This document shows, piece by piece, positions 27,505-35,883 of a DNA stretch of 64,000 nucleotides; position 1 is the first letter of the stretch; every line of letters starts with the position of its first letter. Made by a program: the position numbers and the translations under genes. The stretch comes from Oscillospiraceae bacterium (GTDB lineage: Bacteria > Bacillota_A > Clostridia > Oscillospirales > CAG-272). The stretch is from NCBI GenBank assembly GCA_015063335.1, contig SVUH01000003.1, positions 1 to 64,000 on the forward strand. Direction: 5' to 3'. Under the pieces are notes generated by a model, which ran no database searches, was not told the origin of the DNA, and worked only from the letters and a program-made list of their open reading frames with translations.

Positions 27505-27533
27505 TTGAAATGTAATATACTATATGTTATAAT
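27505..27533 (+). promoter_or_regulatory. sigma-A promoter of rpsB-tsf
   Basis: TTGAAA at 27505-27510, a 17-base spacer and TATAAT at 27528-27533. Confidence 0.88.
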
Positions 27534-27540
27534 ACATCGG

Positions 27541-27624
27541 TTGCGTAATTTGAGAGTTGCGCAATAAATTAAATACACACACATAGCACCTGCGGTGCGG
27601 TTTTATCGCTTGCTGTGTGGTGGA
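27541..27624 (+). promoter_or_regulatory. folded rpsB leader, possible autoregulatory element
   Basis: The leader between the promoter and rpsB is about 107 bases long. It can form TTGCG/CGCAA (27541-27564), a tight GCACC-TGC-GGTGC hairpin (27586-27598) followed by GGTTTT, and a competing pairing of the CACACATAGCA region with TGCTGTGTGG (27611-27620). S2 leaders act as feedback sites in other bacteria; I cannot match this one to a named class. Confidence 0.45.
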
Positions 27625-27647
27625 AAAAACCAAAGGAGGACATAAAA

Positions 27648-28385
27648 ATGTCTATTATCTCAATCAAACAGCTTCTCGAAGCAGGCGTCCATTTCGGACA
27701 CCACACAAGAAGATGGAATCCTAAGATGCAGGAATACATCTTCACAGAAAGAAACGGCATCTACATCATCGACCTTCAGAAAACTGTAAAGAAGTTCGAT
27801 GAGGCGTACGCATTCGTACGTGACGTTGCAGCACAGGGCGGCAACATCCTTTTCGTAGGTACCAAGAAGCAGGCTGCTGACGCTATCAAGGAAGAAGCAA
27901 CCCGTTGCGGAATGTACTACGTTAACGTTCGTTGGCCCGGCGGAATGATGACCAACTTCAAGACCATTAAGCGTTCTATCGGTCGTCTTAACGCTCTTGA
28001 GAAGATGCAGGAGGACGGAACCTTCGACCTTCTTCCCAAGAAGGAAGTAGCTGCAAAACAGAAGGAGATCTTCGATCTCGAGAAGAACTACGGCGGTATC
28101 AAGAACATGGATACTCTCCCCGCAGCGATCTTCATCGTTGATCCCAAGAAGGAAAGAAACGCAGTTCTTGAGGCTAAGAAGCTCGGTATTCCGGTAGTTG
28201 CTATCGTTGATACCAACTGCGATCCCGATGATGCTGATTACATCATTCCCGGTAACGATGACGCTATCCGCGCAATCAAGCTCATTTCTTCCGTTCTCGC
28301 TGACGCTGTTATCGAGGGCAAGCAGGGTGAGCAGCTCGTTGAGGCAGAGGCTACCGAAGAGGCAGCTGAGGCTGACGCTGAGTAA
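27648..28385 (+). CDS. rpsB: 30S ribosomal protein S2
   Basis: A 245-residue ribosomal protein. The start [21 protein letters not shown] and the signature segments [11 protein letters not shown] and [21 protein letters not shown] are typical. AAAGGAGG precedes ATG 27648. The C-terminus is acidic ([12 protein letters not shown]). It is first in the standard rpsB-tsf operon; codon use is noticeably biased, as expected for a highly expressed gene. Confidence 0.98.
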   Translation: MSIISIKQLLEAGVHFGHHTRRWNPKMQEYIFTERNGIYIIDLQKTVKKFDEAYAFVRDVAAQGGNILFVGTKKQAADAIKEEATRCGMYYVNVRWPGGMMTNFKTIKRSIGRLNALEKMQEDGTFDLLPKKEVAAKQKEIFDLEKNYGGIKNMDTLPAAIFIVDPKKERNAVLEAKKLGIPVVAIVDTNCDPDDADYIIPGNDDAIRAIKLISSVLADAVIEGKQGEQLVEAEATEEAAEADAE

Positions 28386-28421
28386 TTAAACACTTTTAAT
28401 TTTTGAAAGGAAGTAAGAAAA

Positions 28422-29348
28422 ATGGCTAATATTACTGCAAAGGACGTTGCTAATCTTCGTGCTCAGACCGGTCTTGGTATGATGGAGTGTAAGAAGGCTC
28501 TCGTTGAGGCTGACGGCGATTTTGAGGCAGCAGTAAAGATCCTTCGTGAGAAGGGACTTGCAACCGCTGAAAAGAAGGCTGGTCGTATCGCGGCTGAGGG
28601 TCGTGTTGATATCCTTACCAAGGACGGCTACACCGCTATGGTAGAGGTAAATGCTGAAACTGACTTCGCTGCTAAGAGCGATGCATTCAAGGCTTTCGTA
28701 TCCGGAGTGCTTGAAACTATTATAGCTAACAAGCCCGCTACTCTTGAGGAGCTTCTCGCAACCAACTATTGCGATACCGCAAACACTGTACAGCAGACTC
28801 TCATCGAGCAGATCGCTGTTATCAAGGAGAACCTTTCCGTTCGCCGCTTCGTGTTGGTTGAGGGTGTTACTTCTTCTTACATTCACGGCTTCGGCTCCAC
28901 CGGTGTTATCGTTAAGTTTGACACCGACGTTGCTGACAAGGACGACTTTGCTGTATATGCAAAGAACATCGCGCTTCAGATCGCTGCCGGCAATCCCCCT
29001 CAGTATGTAAATATAGAGGATGTTCCCGCAGAGGCAGTTGCTGAGGAAAAGGCTGTTCTTATTGCTCAGATGAAGAACGATCCTAAGAATGCAAACAAGC
29101 CTGACGCTATTCTTGAGAAGATCGTTTCCGGTCGTCTTGGCAAGTTCTACGAGCGCGTTTGCCTCGTGGAGCAGGCTTACGTTAAGGAAGACGACATGAC
29201 TGTCGGCACTTACACCAAGAACACTGCTAAGGCTCTCGGCGGTTCCATCAAGATCGTTTCCTTTGTCCTCTATGAGAAGGGCGAGGGTATCGAGAAGAAG
29301 GAAGAGAACTTCGCTGAAGAGATTGCAAAGCTCACCGGCAATAACTAA
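28422..29348 (+). CDS. tsf: translation elongation factor Ts
   Basis: A 308-residue nucleotide-exchange factor for EF-Tu. The N-terminal UBA-like domain has VANLRAQTGLGMMECKKAL. The core contains VEVNAETDFAA, and the later VCLVEQAYVKEDDMTVG segment is typical. It follows rpsB by 36 bases with GAAAGGAAG upstream. Two terminators follow. Confidence 0.98.
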   Translation: MANITAKDVANLRAQTGLGMMECKKALVEADGDFEAAVKILREKGLATAEKKAGRIAAEGRVDILTKDGYTAMVEVNAETDFAAKSDAFKAFVSGVLETIIANKPATLEELLATNYCDTANTVQQTLIEQIAVIKENLSVRRFVLVEGVTSSYIHGFGSTGVIVKFDTDVADKDDFAVYAKNIALQIAAGNPPQYVNIEDVPAEAVAEEKAVLIAQMKNDPKNANKPDAILEKIVSGRLGKFYERVCLVEQAYVKEDDMTVGTYTKNTAKALGGSIKIVSFVLYEKGEGIEKKEENFAEEIAKLTGNN

Positions 29349-29359
29349 TTAAAAAATTA

Positions 29360-29433
29360 ATCGGATACATCAATCTTGATGTATCCGATTTTTGTATATA
29401 AAAAAAGCTTTTGCAGAGTGCAAAAGCTTTTTT
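29360..29433. terminator. double terminator between tsf and a convergent membrane protein gene
   Basis: The first hairpin (29360-29373 with 29376-29389) ends in TTTT and serves tsf. The second (29401-29415 with 29419-29433) is a perfect 15-bp stem with A- and T-runs built into its arms, so it works on both strands. Confidence 0.9.
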
Positions 29434-29438
29434 CTTTA

Positions 29439-30440
29439 TTAGTCTTCTTCGGTAATTTCCGTTTCCTCCGCAAGCGCCTCAGTGTCTTCTGTGTTTTCAT
29501 TGACGAGCGCGGGTGCAATCATATATTTTTCGATAACGGGGAACGCCGCAAAGGTTGCAATAAAGCCTATTGCAGAAATAATATATACGAAGGGAAGCAC
29601 CAAAGGAATAGAAATTCCGTAGGGCAACAGCAAAATTATAAGGAATATGTGTATTGACAAAAGAAGGGCAATTCCTATGAGTGCCACGACGTTTCTGGCA
29701 ATTCCGAGAACTGAGAAAATAAGCGCGTTTTTTAGAATTTTGAGATTTTTAAGATTAAATGTCACAAGCAGATTGTATATATAAAATCTCATCATTATCC
29801 AAATTATCGCAAGTGCAAGGATCGCGATGTACATGAAGTCAAATCCAAAGGATCCCGTGAGATTGTAAAAATACATGAAATCAACCACAAGAACAGCCGT
29901 ACATATAAAATCGATAAGTCCCAATAAGAACGCTTGCTTGAAGTTCTTCTTAATTCCGTATATGTAGTCCGAAAACACGAATACGGGGTCTCCACGGAAA
30001 AGACCGCGAAGAACGTATGCAGAGCCAACGTTTTGCCAGCCCCAAGTAACTGCCAAAATAATAAACATCGCAATTATTATGATATTTATTACAGGTCTAA
30101 ACACGGGAAGCTCCATCTGTATGAAGGAAAGATCCAGCATAGATGCAGCTGACGGTGCGTCAACCAGCGCGTTTATTCCATAAAGAGGCGCGTATATCGC
30201 GCTTGTAGCAGTGGGCGTCTTTTCTCCAAGCAAGAAAATAAACAGAACAACAAGAAGCGGTATCACCATAAGAAGCATCAAGAGATTTAGCTGTAAAAGC
30301 TGAGTAAATTTTCTAAAAAACAGCTTAAAGAAAAATATTAGATTTGGCTTTCTGCTTTCCGTTTCATAAACGCCCTTGCCGTCCCGATTCATGTCGAACA
30401 GCTTAAATTTCTTTTTCTTATTTTCGTTTGTCCTTTTCAA
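29439..30440 (-). CDS. YesL-like (DUF624) membrane protein
   Basis: A 333-residue protein with about six membrane segments, a basic N-terminus (NENKKKKFKLFD) and an acidic C-terminus (TEDTEALAEETEITEED). The segment YIYGIKKNFKQAFLLGLIDF is typical of DUF624/YesL proteins, which often accompany sugar transport or envelope genes. The start is TTG 30440 with AAAGGATG upstream; no ATG in frame is better placed. It lies 20 bases after the next gene upstream and is likely co-transcribed with it. Function is unknown. Confidence 0.72.
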   Translation of the reverse strand: MKRTNENKKKKFKLFDMNRDGKGVYETESRKPNLIFFFKLFFRKFTQLLQLNLLMLLMVIPLLVVLFIFLLGEKTPTATSAIYAPLYGINALVDAPSAASMLDLSFIQMELPVFRPVINIIIIAMFIILAVTWGWQNVGSAYVLRGLFRGDPVFVFSDYIYGIKKNFKQAFLLGLIDFICTAVLVVDFMYFYNLTGSFGFDFMYIAILALAIIWIMMRFYIYNLLVTFNLKNLKILKNALIFSVLGIARNVVALIGIALLLSIHIFLIILLLPYGISIPLVLPFVYIISAIGFIATFAAFPVIEKYMIAPALVNENTEDTEALAEETEITEED

Positions 30441-30460
30441 TTTTAAACATCCTTTTTAAT

Positions 30461-31060
30461 TTATAAAATGTATACAAACAGACAGTAAAGTCCATTAACA
30501 GCAAGAATAAACGCCATAGCAACAACGGTTGAAACTACGATGTGCAATAGGGATCTGCTATTAATTTTCGGGCGGCTGTTAGCACCGAATCTTCGTAGCT
30601 CCAACGCCTTAAAAGCCGCAACACATGCATAAAGCAATATTCCGAAAAGTATCGATCCCTTTAATATCCAATAGAAAAGGGAATTAGCAAGTCCGATTTG
30701 CGAAATTCCCGAAAGCTTAATAATTGCTGCGGTCATTCCAAACCTGAAGCCGAGAAAAATTATGACTATATCGGAAACAACGTAATTTATAAAGGAAAAA
30801 GAGAATACAAACAACAGCGCAACACAAATAACGTCCACAAGAGCCACTTTGATAAATATATCGAGAAAGGATACGTCAACCGACGACGCGTTAAAGCTTA
30901 TATAGAGCTTCGCGGTAAATCTTTGTATGGCAGACGGGCTCATCAAATTAGAAAAACACATGCCGCCAAGCACGGATGTGATCAGCATCACGGCAAACTG
31001 AAAAACAATTTTCGCTTTTTCTATGTCTGCGCTTTTTTTTCTATATTTACTGAATATCAA
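30461..31060 (-). CDS. membrane protein, possibly SpoIIM-like (DUF95)
   Basis: A 199-residue protein with five or six membrane segments. The N-terminal helix with GGMCFSNLMS and the inner stretch FLGFRFGMTAAII loosely match the layout of the SpoIIM/DUF95 family. I choose TTG 31060 as the start because GGAGG lies six bases before it; the ATG at 31075 would put that site inside the coding region. If it is SpoIIM it would take part in engulfment, but the match is weak. Confidence 0.55.
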   Translation of the reverse strand: MIFSKYRKKSADIEKAKIVFQFAVMLITSVLGGMCFSNLMSPSAIQRFTAKLYISFNASSVDVSFLDIFIKVALVDVICVALLFVFSFSFINYVVSDIVIIFLGFRFGMTAAIIKLSGISQIGLANSLFYWILKGSILFGILLYACVAAFKALELRRFGANSRPKINSRSLLHIVVSTVVAMAFILAVNGLYCLFVYIL

Positions 31061-31117
31061 TTTAAACCTCCGCATAGATCATTTTGATAAATGATTATGC
31101 GAAAGCACTAAAATATA

Positions 31118-31930
31118 TTACTTGTCAGCGCCCAACTCATCAGCACGCTCTGTACAAGCAAGCATAGCATCAAGAACTATTCTGTCAATATCGGCACTCT
31201 CGAGGCAGAGAAGTGCTCTTTCTGTCGTACCGCCCTTAGAAGCGACCTTAGAAGCAAGCTGATCGGGCGTCTCTCCCGATTGCTTAAGGAGGAGTGCCGA
31301 GCCTATAAATACGTCGCATATCGCATCTACAAGGCCATCGGCAGGAAGACCTTGGGCAAGTGCCCCCTTATAGATCGCATTGATAAATTTAAATACGTAT
31401 GCGGGAGAAGACGAGGTAACACCTATAATTCTGTTCATTTCCGACTCATTGATAATGAGCGTACTTCCCGTAGGCTCAAAAATGGAACAAATCAGGTCAA
31501 AATCAGGCTTTGCAACGTCCTCGTTCTTACAAATAACAGATACACCGTGACCGACAGTCATGGGAAGATTGGGAAGAACTCTTACAGTACGTGCATTTCC
31601 GAGAGAGCCCGAAACAGCATCTACCGTAATACCCGCCGCGATAGTTATATATAGCTTTTGTGAATGCGCCTCAACCTTTGAAATTTGGGCGAGCACGTCC
31701 GACATATTCTGCGGCTTTACCGAAAGCAATACACAGTCAGCATCATTTACCGCCGAAAAAACAGAATCGGCAATTTTGTAAGAGCAAGCGCCGTCGGGAA
31801 GCGACAAATACTGCTCTTTATTTTTATCAAATAAAATGATTTCCGATATATTTGTATCAGACTTTTGAATACCGGCAATTATTGCCTTCGCCATGTTTCC
31901 AACGCCGATCACAGCCAATTTACAGCTCAT
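31118..31930 (-). CDS. proC: pyrroline-5-carboxylate reductase
   Basis: A 270-residue NAD(P)H enzyme that makes proline in the last step of its synthesis. The Rossmann motif is VIGVGNMAKAI. Further family segments are SVKPQNM, VRVLPNLPMTVG, and the C-terminal substrate site DQLASKVASKGGTTERAL. GGAG lies upstream of the ATG. It is a single-gene unit with its own promoter; no other proline gene is in the window. Confidence 0.95.
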   Translation of the reverse strand: MSCKLAVIGVGNMAKAIIAGIQKSDTNISEIILFDKNKEQYLSLPDGACSYKIADSVFSAVNDADCVLLSVKPQNMSDVLAQISKVEAHSQKLYITIAAGITVDAVSGSLGNARTVRVLPNLPMTVGHGVSVICKNEDVAKPDFDLICSIFEPTGSTLIINESEMNRIIGVTSSSPAYVFKFINAIYKGALAQGLPADGLVDAICDVFIGSALLLKQSGETPDQLASKVASKGGTTERALLCLESADIDRIVLDAMLACTERADELGADK

Positions 31931-31958
31931 ATTTATTACTCCAAAATAATTTATAAGT

Positions 31959-31986
31959 ATTATAACAGAAATTTTTTAACAAACAA
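31959..31986 (-). promoter_or_regulatory. sigma-A promoter of proC
   Basis: On the minus strand, TTGTTT (31986-31981), a 16-base spacer and TATAAT (31964-31959) with an extended TG element. Confidence 0.7.
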
Positions 31987-32008
31987 TAAAGACTTTTCCG
32001 TTATTTTA

Positions 32009-32782
32009 TTATTTTTTGTTATATCTTAAAATTTCAAATGCAAAAACAGCAGCAGAAGCTGAAGCAGACAAAGAGCCCATGAACTCCGTTCCGTAGTCTA
32101 TACGCACTATCTTATCCGCCTTTTCAAGTACCGAGCTTGAAATGCCGCGTTTTTCACCGCCCAAGACCACCAAAAGGGGCTTTGAGAGATCCGTATCAAA
32201 TAACGATTCTGAATTTCGTATTCCTGCGCAAATAACCGTATAGCCCTGATCCTTAAATATATCTACCGCGGACACGGTATCGCAAATATAGGAGGGAAGT
32301 AGCTCGGACGTTCCAGCAGAAGCGCGGGCAACCGTACCGGCAACACCTAACCAATTTCGCTCACCTAGTATTATTCCGTCAGCACCTGACGCATAGATAG
32401 AACGAAGCGCATTGCCGAAATTATAAGGGTCCTCAATGCCTTCGAGCAGATAATAAACACCGTCAGACTTGATACGATCAGCAGTAAGACGAGGTATCTC
32501 ACGCTCGCTGCATACCGCTATAATGCCGCCGTGTGTGTTACCGACGGTCAAGCTGTCAATATAGTCAGAATCCTTAAATTCCACCTCAAAGCCATGCTGA
32601 TGGACTTTCGCATTTAAAAAGGATATTTCACGCGCCTTGCTTTTTTTCTTGCTTATATCAACAAAAACGTTTAATATTTTTCTCGTGCTGACTCCGCTCT
32701 CGATAGATTTTATAACCGCAGAGATAGAGGGCATACCCTCAAAAATGTTGCTGTTTATAAATTTGGTTTCTTCTTTCAACAT
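32009..32782 (-). CDS. TrmH/SpoU family RNA 2'-O-methyltransferase
   Basis: A 257-residue SPOUT enzyme. The three family motifs are visible: LLEGIEDPYNFGNALRS, then VVLGGEKRGIS, then the knot helix MGSLSASASAAVFAFEILR. The first about 100 residues form a variable substrate-binding domain. I place the start at ATG 32782 after GAAGGAT; the longer frame would run into the spoIIID leader. It is divergent from spoIIID. The target RNA (rRNA or tRNA) cannot be told from sequence. Confidence 0.85.
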   Translation of the reverse strand: MLKEETKFINSNIFEGMPSISAVIKSIESGVSTRKILNVFVDISKKKSKAREISFLNAKVHQHGFEVEFKDSDYIDSLTVGNTHGGIIAVCSEREIPRLTADRIKSDGVYYLLEGIEDPYNFGNALRSIYASGADGIILGERNWLGVAGTVARASAGTSELLPSYICDTVSAVDIFKDQGYTVICAGIRNSESLFDTDLSKPLLVVLGGEKRGISSSVLEKADKIVRIDYGTEFMGSLSASASAAVFAFEILRYNKK

Positions 32783-32827
32783 TTTAACATTTATCCTTCG
32801 TGAAATTAATAAATATCCGTTTCCGTT

Positions 32828-32835
32828 CATATACT
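32828..32835 (+). promoter_or_regulatory. possible sigma-E type -10 element of spoIIID
   Basis: CATATACT resembles the sigma-E -10 consensus CATACA-T. It would start transcription about 26 bases before the spoIIID ATG. An A+T-rich ATAAATAT upstream is only a weak -35. In Bacillus, spoIIID is sigma-E-dependent. Confidence 0.35.
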
Positions 32836-32867
32836 GTACAGAACACATGAATGGAGATAGATATGAT

Positions 32868-33131
32868 ATGATGTATATTTCATCCGGTAAAGAACGCTGC
32901 GTGATACTAGCGTCTTATCTCGTAGAAAACAATTCAACAGTAAGAGGAGTCGCAGCTCATTTCGGCATAAGTAAAAGCACCGTACATAAAGACATAACAC
33001 AAACATTGAAGCGTGTAAACAAGCCGCTTTATTATCAGGTAAAGCGCGTGCTGGGCGTAAACAAGCAGGAGCGACACATACGCGGGGGAGAAGCGACACG
33101 CAGAAAGTATCAGAATCTCAACCATATATAG
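32868..33131 (+). CDS. spoIIID: sporulation transcriptional regulator SpoIIID
   Basis: An 87-residue DNA-binding protein that controls mother-cell genes. The helix-turn-helix is the clear family signature: TVRGVAAHFGISKSTVHKDI near residues 27-46, and HIRGGEATRRKY near residue 72 forms the basic C-terminal helix. ATG 32868 has GGAG eleven bases upstream; the longer frame overlaps the divergent methyltransferase gene. Length matches the family. It marks the organism as a spore former or a recent descendant of one. Confidence 0.95.
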   Translation: MMYISSGKERCVILASYLVENNSTVRGVAAHFGISKSTVHKDITQTLKRVNKPLYYQVKRVLGVNKQERHIRGGEATRRKYQNLNHI

Positions 33132-33171
33132 TCCCTGAATACAAAATTGATCCATATCCAGCCACACATCA

Positions 33172-33201
33172 AATTATACAAAATACAAATTTTGTATAAT
33201 T
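33172..33201. repeat. 13-bp A+T-rich inverted repeat downstream of spoIIID
   Basis: AATTATACAAAAT and its exact complement flank an ACAA loop. No T-run follows. It may be an operator or a weak terminator in the 199-base gap before the next gene. Confidence 0.6.
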
Positions 33202-33263
33202 AAGGGAATGGGTAATAATAAAATTTTATACGGTTGATGCACCAAAGATTTACAAAATGTTTA

Positions 33264-33291
33264 TTGCTTTTTCCCGGTAATGTGCTATAAT
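33264..33291 (+). promoter_or_regulatory. sigma-A promoter of the flavodoxin-like gene
   Basis: TTGCTT at 33264-33269, a 16-base spacer and TATAAT at 33286-33291. Confidence 0.65.
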
Positions 33292-33330
33292 AGTTGTATA
33301 TTAAGACTTTTTGGAGGATTATTTACTGTT

Positions 33331-33762
33331 ATGGCACTTAAAATGAGATTTCTTTACTATTCAAACAAAGCTAAAATGAAGACTATCGCCGAATCCGTTA
33401 AGGCGGAGTTCGACCTCGCTGCTGCAAACGCGATCGACGTTATCCCGCCTGCATACTCCTGCGAAAATGAGAGACTCGTAATTCTCGCAGTTTCCGGCAA
33501 AGGTGAGCCTACGGACGTACTACGCCGCTTCTGCCTCGAGCTTAACAAAAAGAAAGCTCAAAACGTAGCGCTGCTCATCGACGGCGACGAAAAAATAGGC
33601 GCAAAGCTCTCCGATGCCCTTAAGCAAACCGGTACAAACTTTATCGACAACGTTAAGTACATAAAGATCGGCGGACTGCCTTTCCTTGCGGGTAAGCTTA
33701 CCGATGACGAAAAAGCCGATATTCTTTCTTGGGTACACAGCATCGTTGATAGCATGCAATAA
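33331..33762 (+). CDS. flavodoxin-like fold protein, unknown function
   Basis: A 143-residue soluble protein. The start KMRFLYYSNKAKMKTIAES looks like the first strand, phosphate loop and helix of a flavodoxin-like fold. Alternating hydrophobic strands follow (LVILAVSGKG, NVALLIDGD, YIKIGGLPF). The FMN-binding aromatic residues are not evident, so flavin binding is uncertain. GGAGG lies 13 bases before ATG 33331, a rather long spacing. It has its own promoter and terminator. Confidence 0.65.
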   Translation: MALKMRFLYYSNKAKMKTIAESVKAEFDLAAANAIDVIPPAYSCENERLVILAVSGKGEPTDVLRRFCLELNKKKAQNVALLIDGDEKIGAKLSDALKQTGTNFIDNVKYIKIGGLPFLAGKLTDDEKADILSWVHSIVDSMQ

Positions 33763-33769
33763 ATCTTCT

Positions 33770-33794
33770 AAAACCGCCTTCCGAGGCGGTTTTT
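33770..33794 (+). terminator. terminator of the flavodoxin-like gene
   Basis: A 9-bp stem (AAACCGCCT at 33771-33779 with AGGCGGTTT at 33784-33792), a TCCG loop and a T-run. Confidence 0.9.
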
Positions 33795-33822
33795 GTTTGA
33801 TTATACAAAATTAACGTTAATA

Positions 33823-34476
33823 CTACTTAAATTGAGTGTTCACGGTTACAAGTGAGTTGATTTTGATCTCGCCGGAGTCATTGACTAGGGTTATATACTG
33901 CTTTTTAGAGCCGTCCAAAATGTCGTTTCTAAACGTACCGTTATTCTTCAATATCTTATATTCTATACAGTACATCGTGCCTTTTCCGGTGTTGTTTTCG
34001 GATTGCGCGTAAGTTATATTTACGTCATAAATTTTTTGTTTGGTAAATTTTTCCATAGGGCTGTTAGTACGGTAATATTCCGTACTGAATCTTGCATTGT
34101 ACGAATCTGCGTCGCCCTCAATAATGTCGTAGATCATATCTACAAGAAACACTACGTTCGCGTCCTTGCTATATAAGTTTTCGGGTGTTATTCCCACTAT
34201 TCCCTCGTTATTTTGCCCGTCATATTTGATAAATTCGCCCGAAACAAGATCGGTATACTCCTTGTCAGCATATATATCCTCGTCCCAATCAGCAGGATAG
34301 AATTCGTCCGGAGATATCGTCTGCACCTCAGCATTTTCTTCACTTGACGCTTCAAAATAATCAATGACAAATACGGTTACAAACAGCAACGCTAAAACGG
34401 CAAGGATCACGATAAGGGCAATTATAATTCTCTTTTTTGCCGAGCTGCGCAACTCGTTTTGAGCTTTTTCGTTCAT
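33823..34476 (-). CDS. single-pass membrane-anchored protein, unknown function
   Basis: A 217-residue protein with a short basic cytoplasmic end (SSAKKR), one membrane segment (about residues 17-40, IIIALIVILAVLALLF), an acidic linker (SSEENAEV) and an extracytoplasmic domain of about 160 residues rich in Y, N and D. There is no lipobox and no cysteine cluster. GAGGAAAG precedes the ATG. It stands alone between convergent and divergent neighbours. I recognise no family. Confidence 0.68.
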   Translation of the reverse strand: MNEKAQNELRSSAKKRIIIALIVILAVLALLFVTVFVIDYFEASSEENAEVQTISPDEFYPADWDEDIYADKEYTDLVSGEFIKYDGQNNEGIVGITPENLYSKDANVVFLVDMIYDIIEGDADSYNARFSTEYYRTNSPMEKFTKQKIYDVNITYAQSENNTGKGTMYCIEYKILKNNGTFRNDILDGSKKQYITLVNDSGEIKINSLVTVNTQFK

Positions 34477-34507
34477 TTTTCTTTCCTCGAAACAATTATA
34501 TGAGTAT

Positions 34508-34536
34508 ATATTATCATATTATCAAATTTTTTTCAA
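34508..34536 (-). promoter_or_regulatory. probable promoter of the membrane-anchored protein gene
   Basis: On the minus strand, TTGAAA (34536-34531), a 17-base spacer and TAATAT (34513-34508) with TG just upstream. Confidence 0.5.
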
Positions 34537-34588
34537 CAATTAATGATAATTTTTATTTAAATTTTTATTTAATAATTTAAGAAATTCA

Positions 34589-34617
34589 TTGTAAAAACCG
34601 TTAATTTGTGGTATAAT
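34589..34617 (+). promoter_or_regulatory. sigma-A promoter of the apgM-type gene and following operon
   Basis: TTGTAA at 34589-34594, a 17-base spacer and TATAAT at 34612-34617. No other clear promoter appears before thrC, so it may serve about 5.2 kb. Confidence 0.8.
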
Positions 34618-34649
34618 AAACTATATATTTACATACGAGGTACACACAT

Positions 34650-35864
34650 ATGAAATATTTGATACTTATACCCGACGGAATGGCAGATTATCCCGTAGCG
34701 GAGCTCGGAAATCTTACGCCTATGCAAAAGGCAAACAAGCCTATGATGGACACGCTTGCTTCCAGATCCTTGGTAGGAACGGTCTCTAACGTTCCCGAAG
34801 GAATGGTTCCCGAAAGTGATACTGCCAACATGGCGATCCTTTCTTTTGATCCCAAGGTTTATTCCAAGGGACGCTCGCCTCTTGAAGCAGTTAGCATGGG
34901 CATCGACATGAAGCCCGACGAGACTGCGTACAGATGTAACGTCGTTACGTTAACTGAGGACGAGGAAAATTACGAGGACAGAATAATTCTCGACCATAGC
35001 GCCGATGAAATTTCTACCGCTGAGGCAGATCTGCTTATCAAGACTCTTGAAAAGGAGCTTGGCAACGATCTTCGCAAGTTCTATACCGGTGTCAGCTACC
35101 GTCACTGCCTCATTTGGAAAAACAGCGACGACAGATACAATTTTATGCGCCCTCACGATATTCTTGGAAAGCGCATAGGCGAATATTTGCCGCGCGCCCA
35201 AGATGGAGGTGCGGAATTCCTTGAGCTTATGAAAAAATCGTATGATATTCTCAAGGATCACCCTGTAAATCAGGCAAGAAAAGAAAGAGGCTTAAAGCCT
35301 GCTAACTCCGCTTGGCTTTGGAGTCCCGGAAAGAAGCCCCAGCTTCCCTCTTTTAAGGAGAAATGGGGAATGGATGCTGCAGTTATTTCCGCAGTTGACC
35401 TTATCAAGGGCATCGGACTTTGTGCTGAAATGAATTCAATTGACGTCGAGGGTGCTACGGGTAACGTGCATACGAACTACGACGGCAAGGCGGCGGCAAC
35501 TATTGATGCCTTCAAGAATGGCGCAGAGCTTGTTTACGTTCACGTTGAAGGTCCCGATGAGTGCGGACACCGCGCTGAAATTGAAAACAAGGTAAAGTCC
35601 ATCGAGCTTATAGATCAGAAGATTCTCTCCCCTGTTTATAAATATCTTTGCGATTCGGGCGAGGACTTCAAGATAATGGTGCTTCCCGACCACCCCACTC
35701 CTATCTGCAAGAGAACTCATACCATGGACCCTGTTCCATTCTTTATCTACTCCTCAAAGGGCGATATTGATGGCTGTGATACCTTTAACGAATTCACTGC
35801 AAAGGATAAGGGATATTACGTAGAAAACGGATATACTCTCATGGAGCTGCTTACAAAAAACTGA
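34650..35864 (+). CDS. cofactor-independent phosphoglycerate mutase (ApgM family), possible homoserine kinase
   Basis: A 404-residue alkaline-phosphatase-superfamily enzyme of the archaeal-type ApgM group. The metal site begins with LIPDGMADYP. The phosphorylated serine lies in PESDTANMAIL. Later metal ligands are in VEGPDECGHR and LPDHPTP. Family knowledge: one ApgM subgroup (TIGR02535) is proposed to be a non-orthologous homoserine kinase in genomes lacking thrB. Threonine synthase lies in the same transcription run at 38410, which favours that role here. The sequence alone does not decide between the two. GAGG precedes the ATG. Confidence 0.85.
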   Translation: MKYLILIPDGMADYPVAELGNLTPMQKANKPMMDTLASRSLVGTVSNVPEGMVPESDTANMAILSFDPKVYSKGRSPLEAVSMGIDMKPDETAYRCNVVTLTEDEENYEDRIILDHSADEISTAEADLLIKTLEKELGNDLRKFYTGVSYRHCLIWKNSDDRYNFMRPHDILGKRIGEYLPRAQDGGAEFLELMKKSYDILKDHPVNQARKERGLKPANSAWLWSPGKKPQLPSFKEKWGMDAAVISAVDLIKGIGLCAEMNSIDVEGATGNVHTNYDGKAAATIDAFKNGAELVYVHVEGPDECGHRAEIENKVKSIELIDQKILSPVYKYLCDSGEDFKIMVLPDHPTPICKRTHTMDPVPFFIYSSKGDIDGCDTFNEFTAKDKGYYVENGYTLMELLTKN

Positions 35865-35883
35865 TTTAAGCGAGGTAACGTTC

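Noticed and set aside
33800..33822. TTAACGTTAA palindrome near the end of the membrane-anchored protein gene
   Set aside because: Short and A+T-rich, and expected by chance; it lies between two gene ends.
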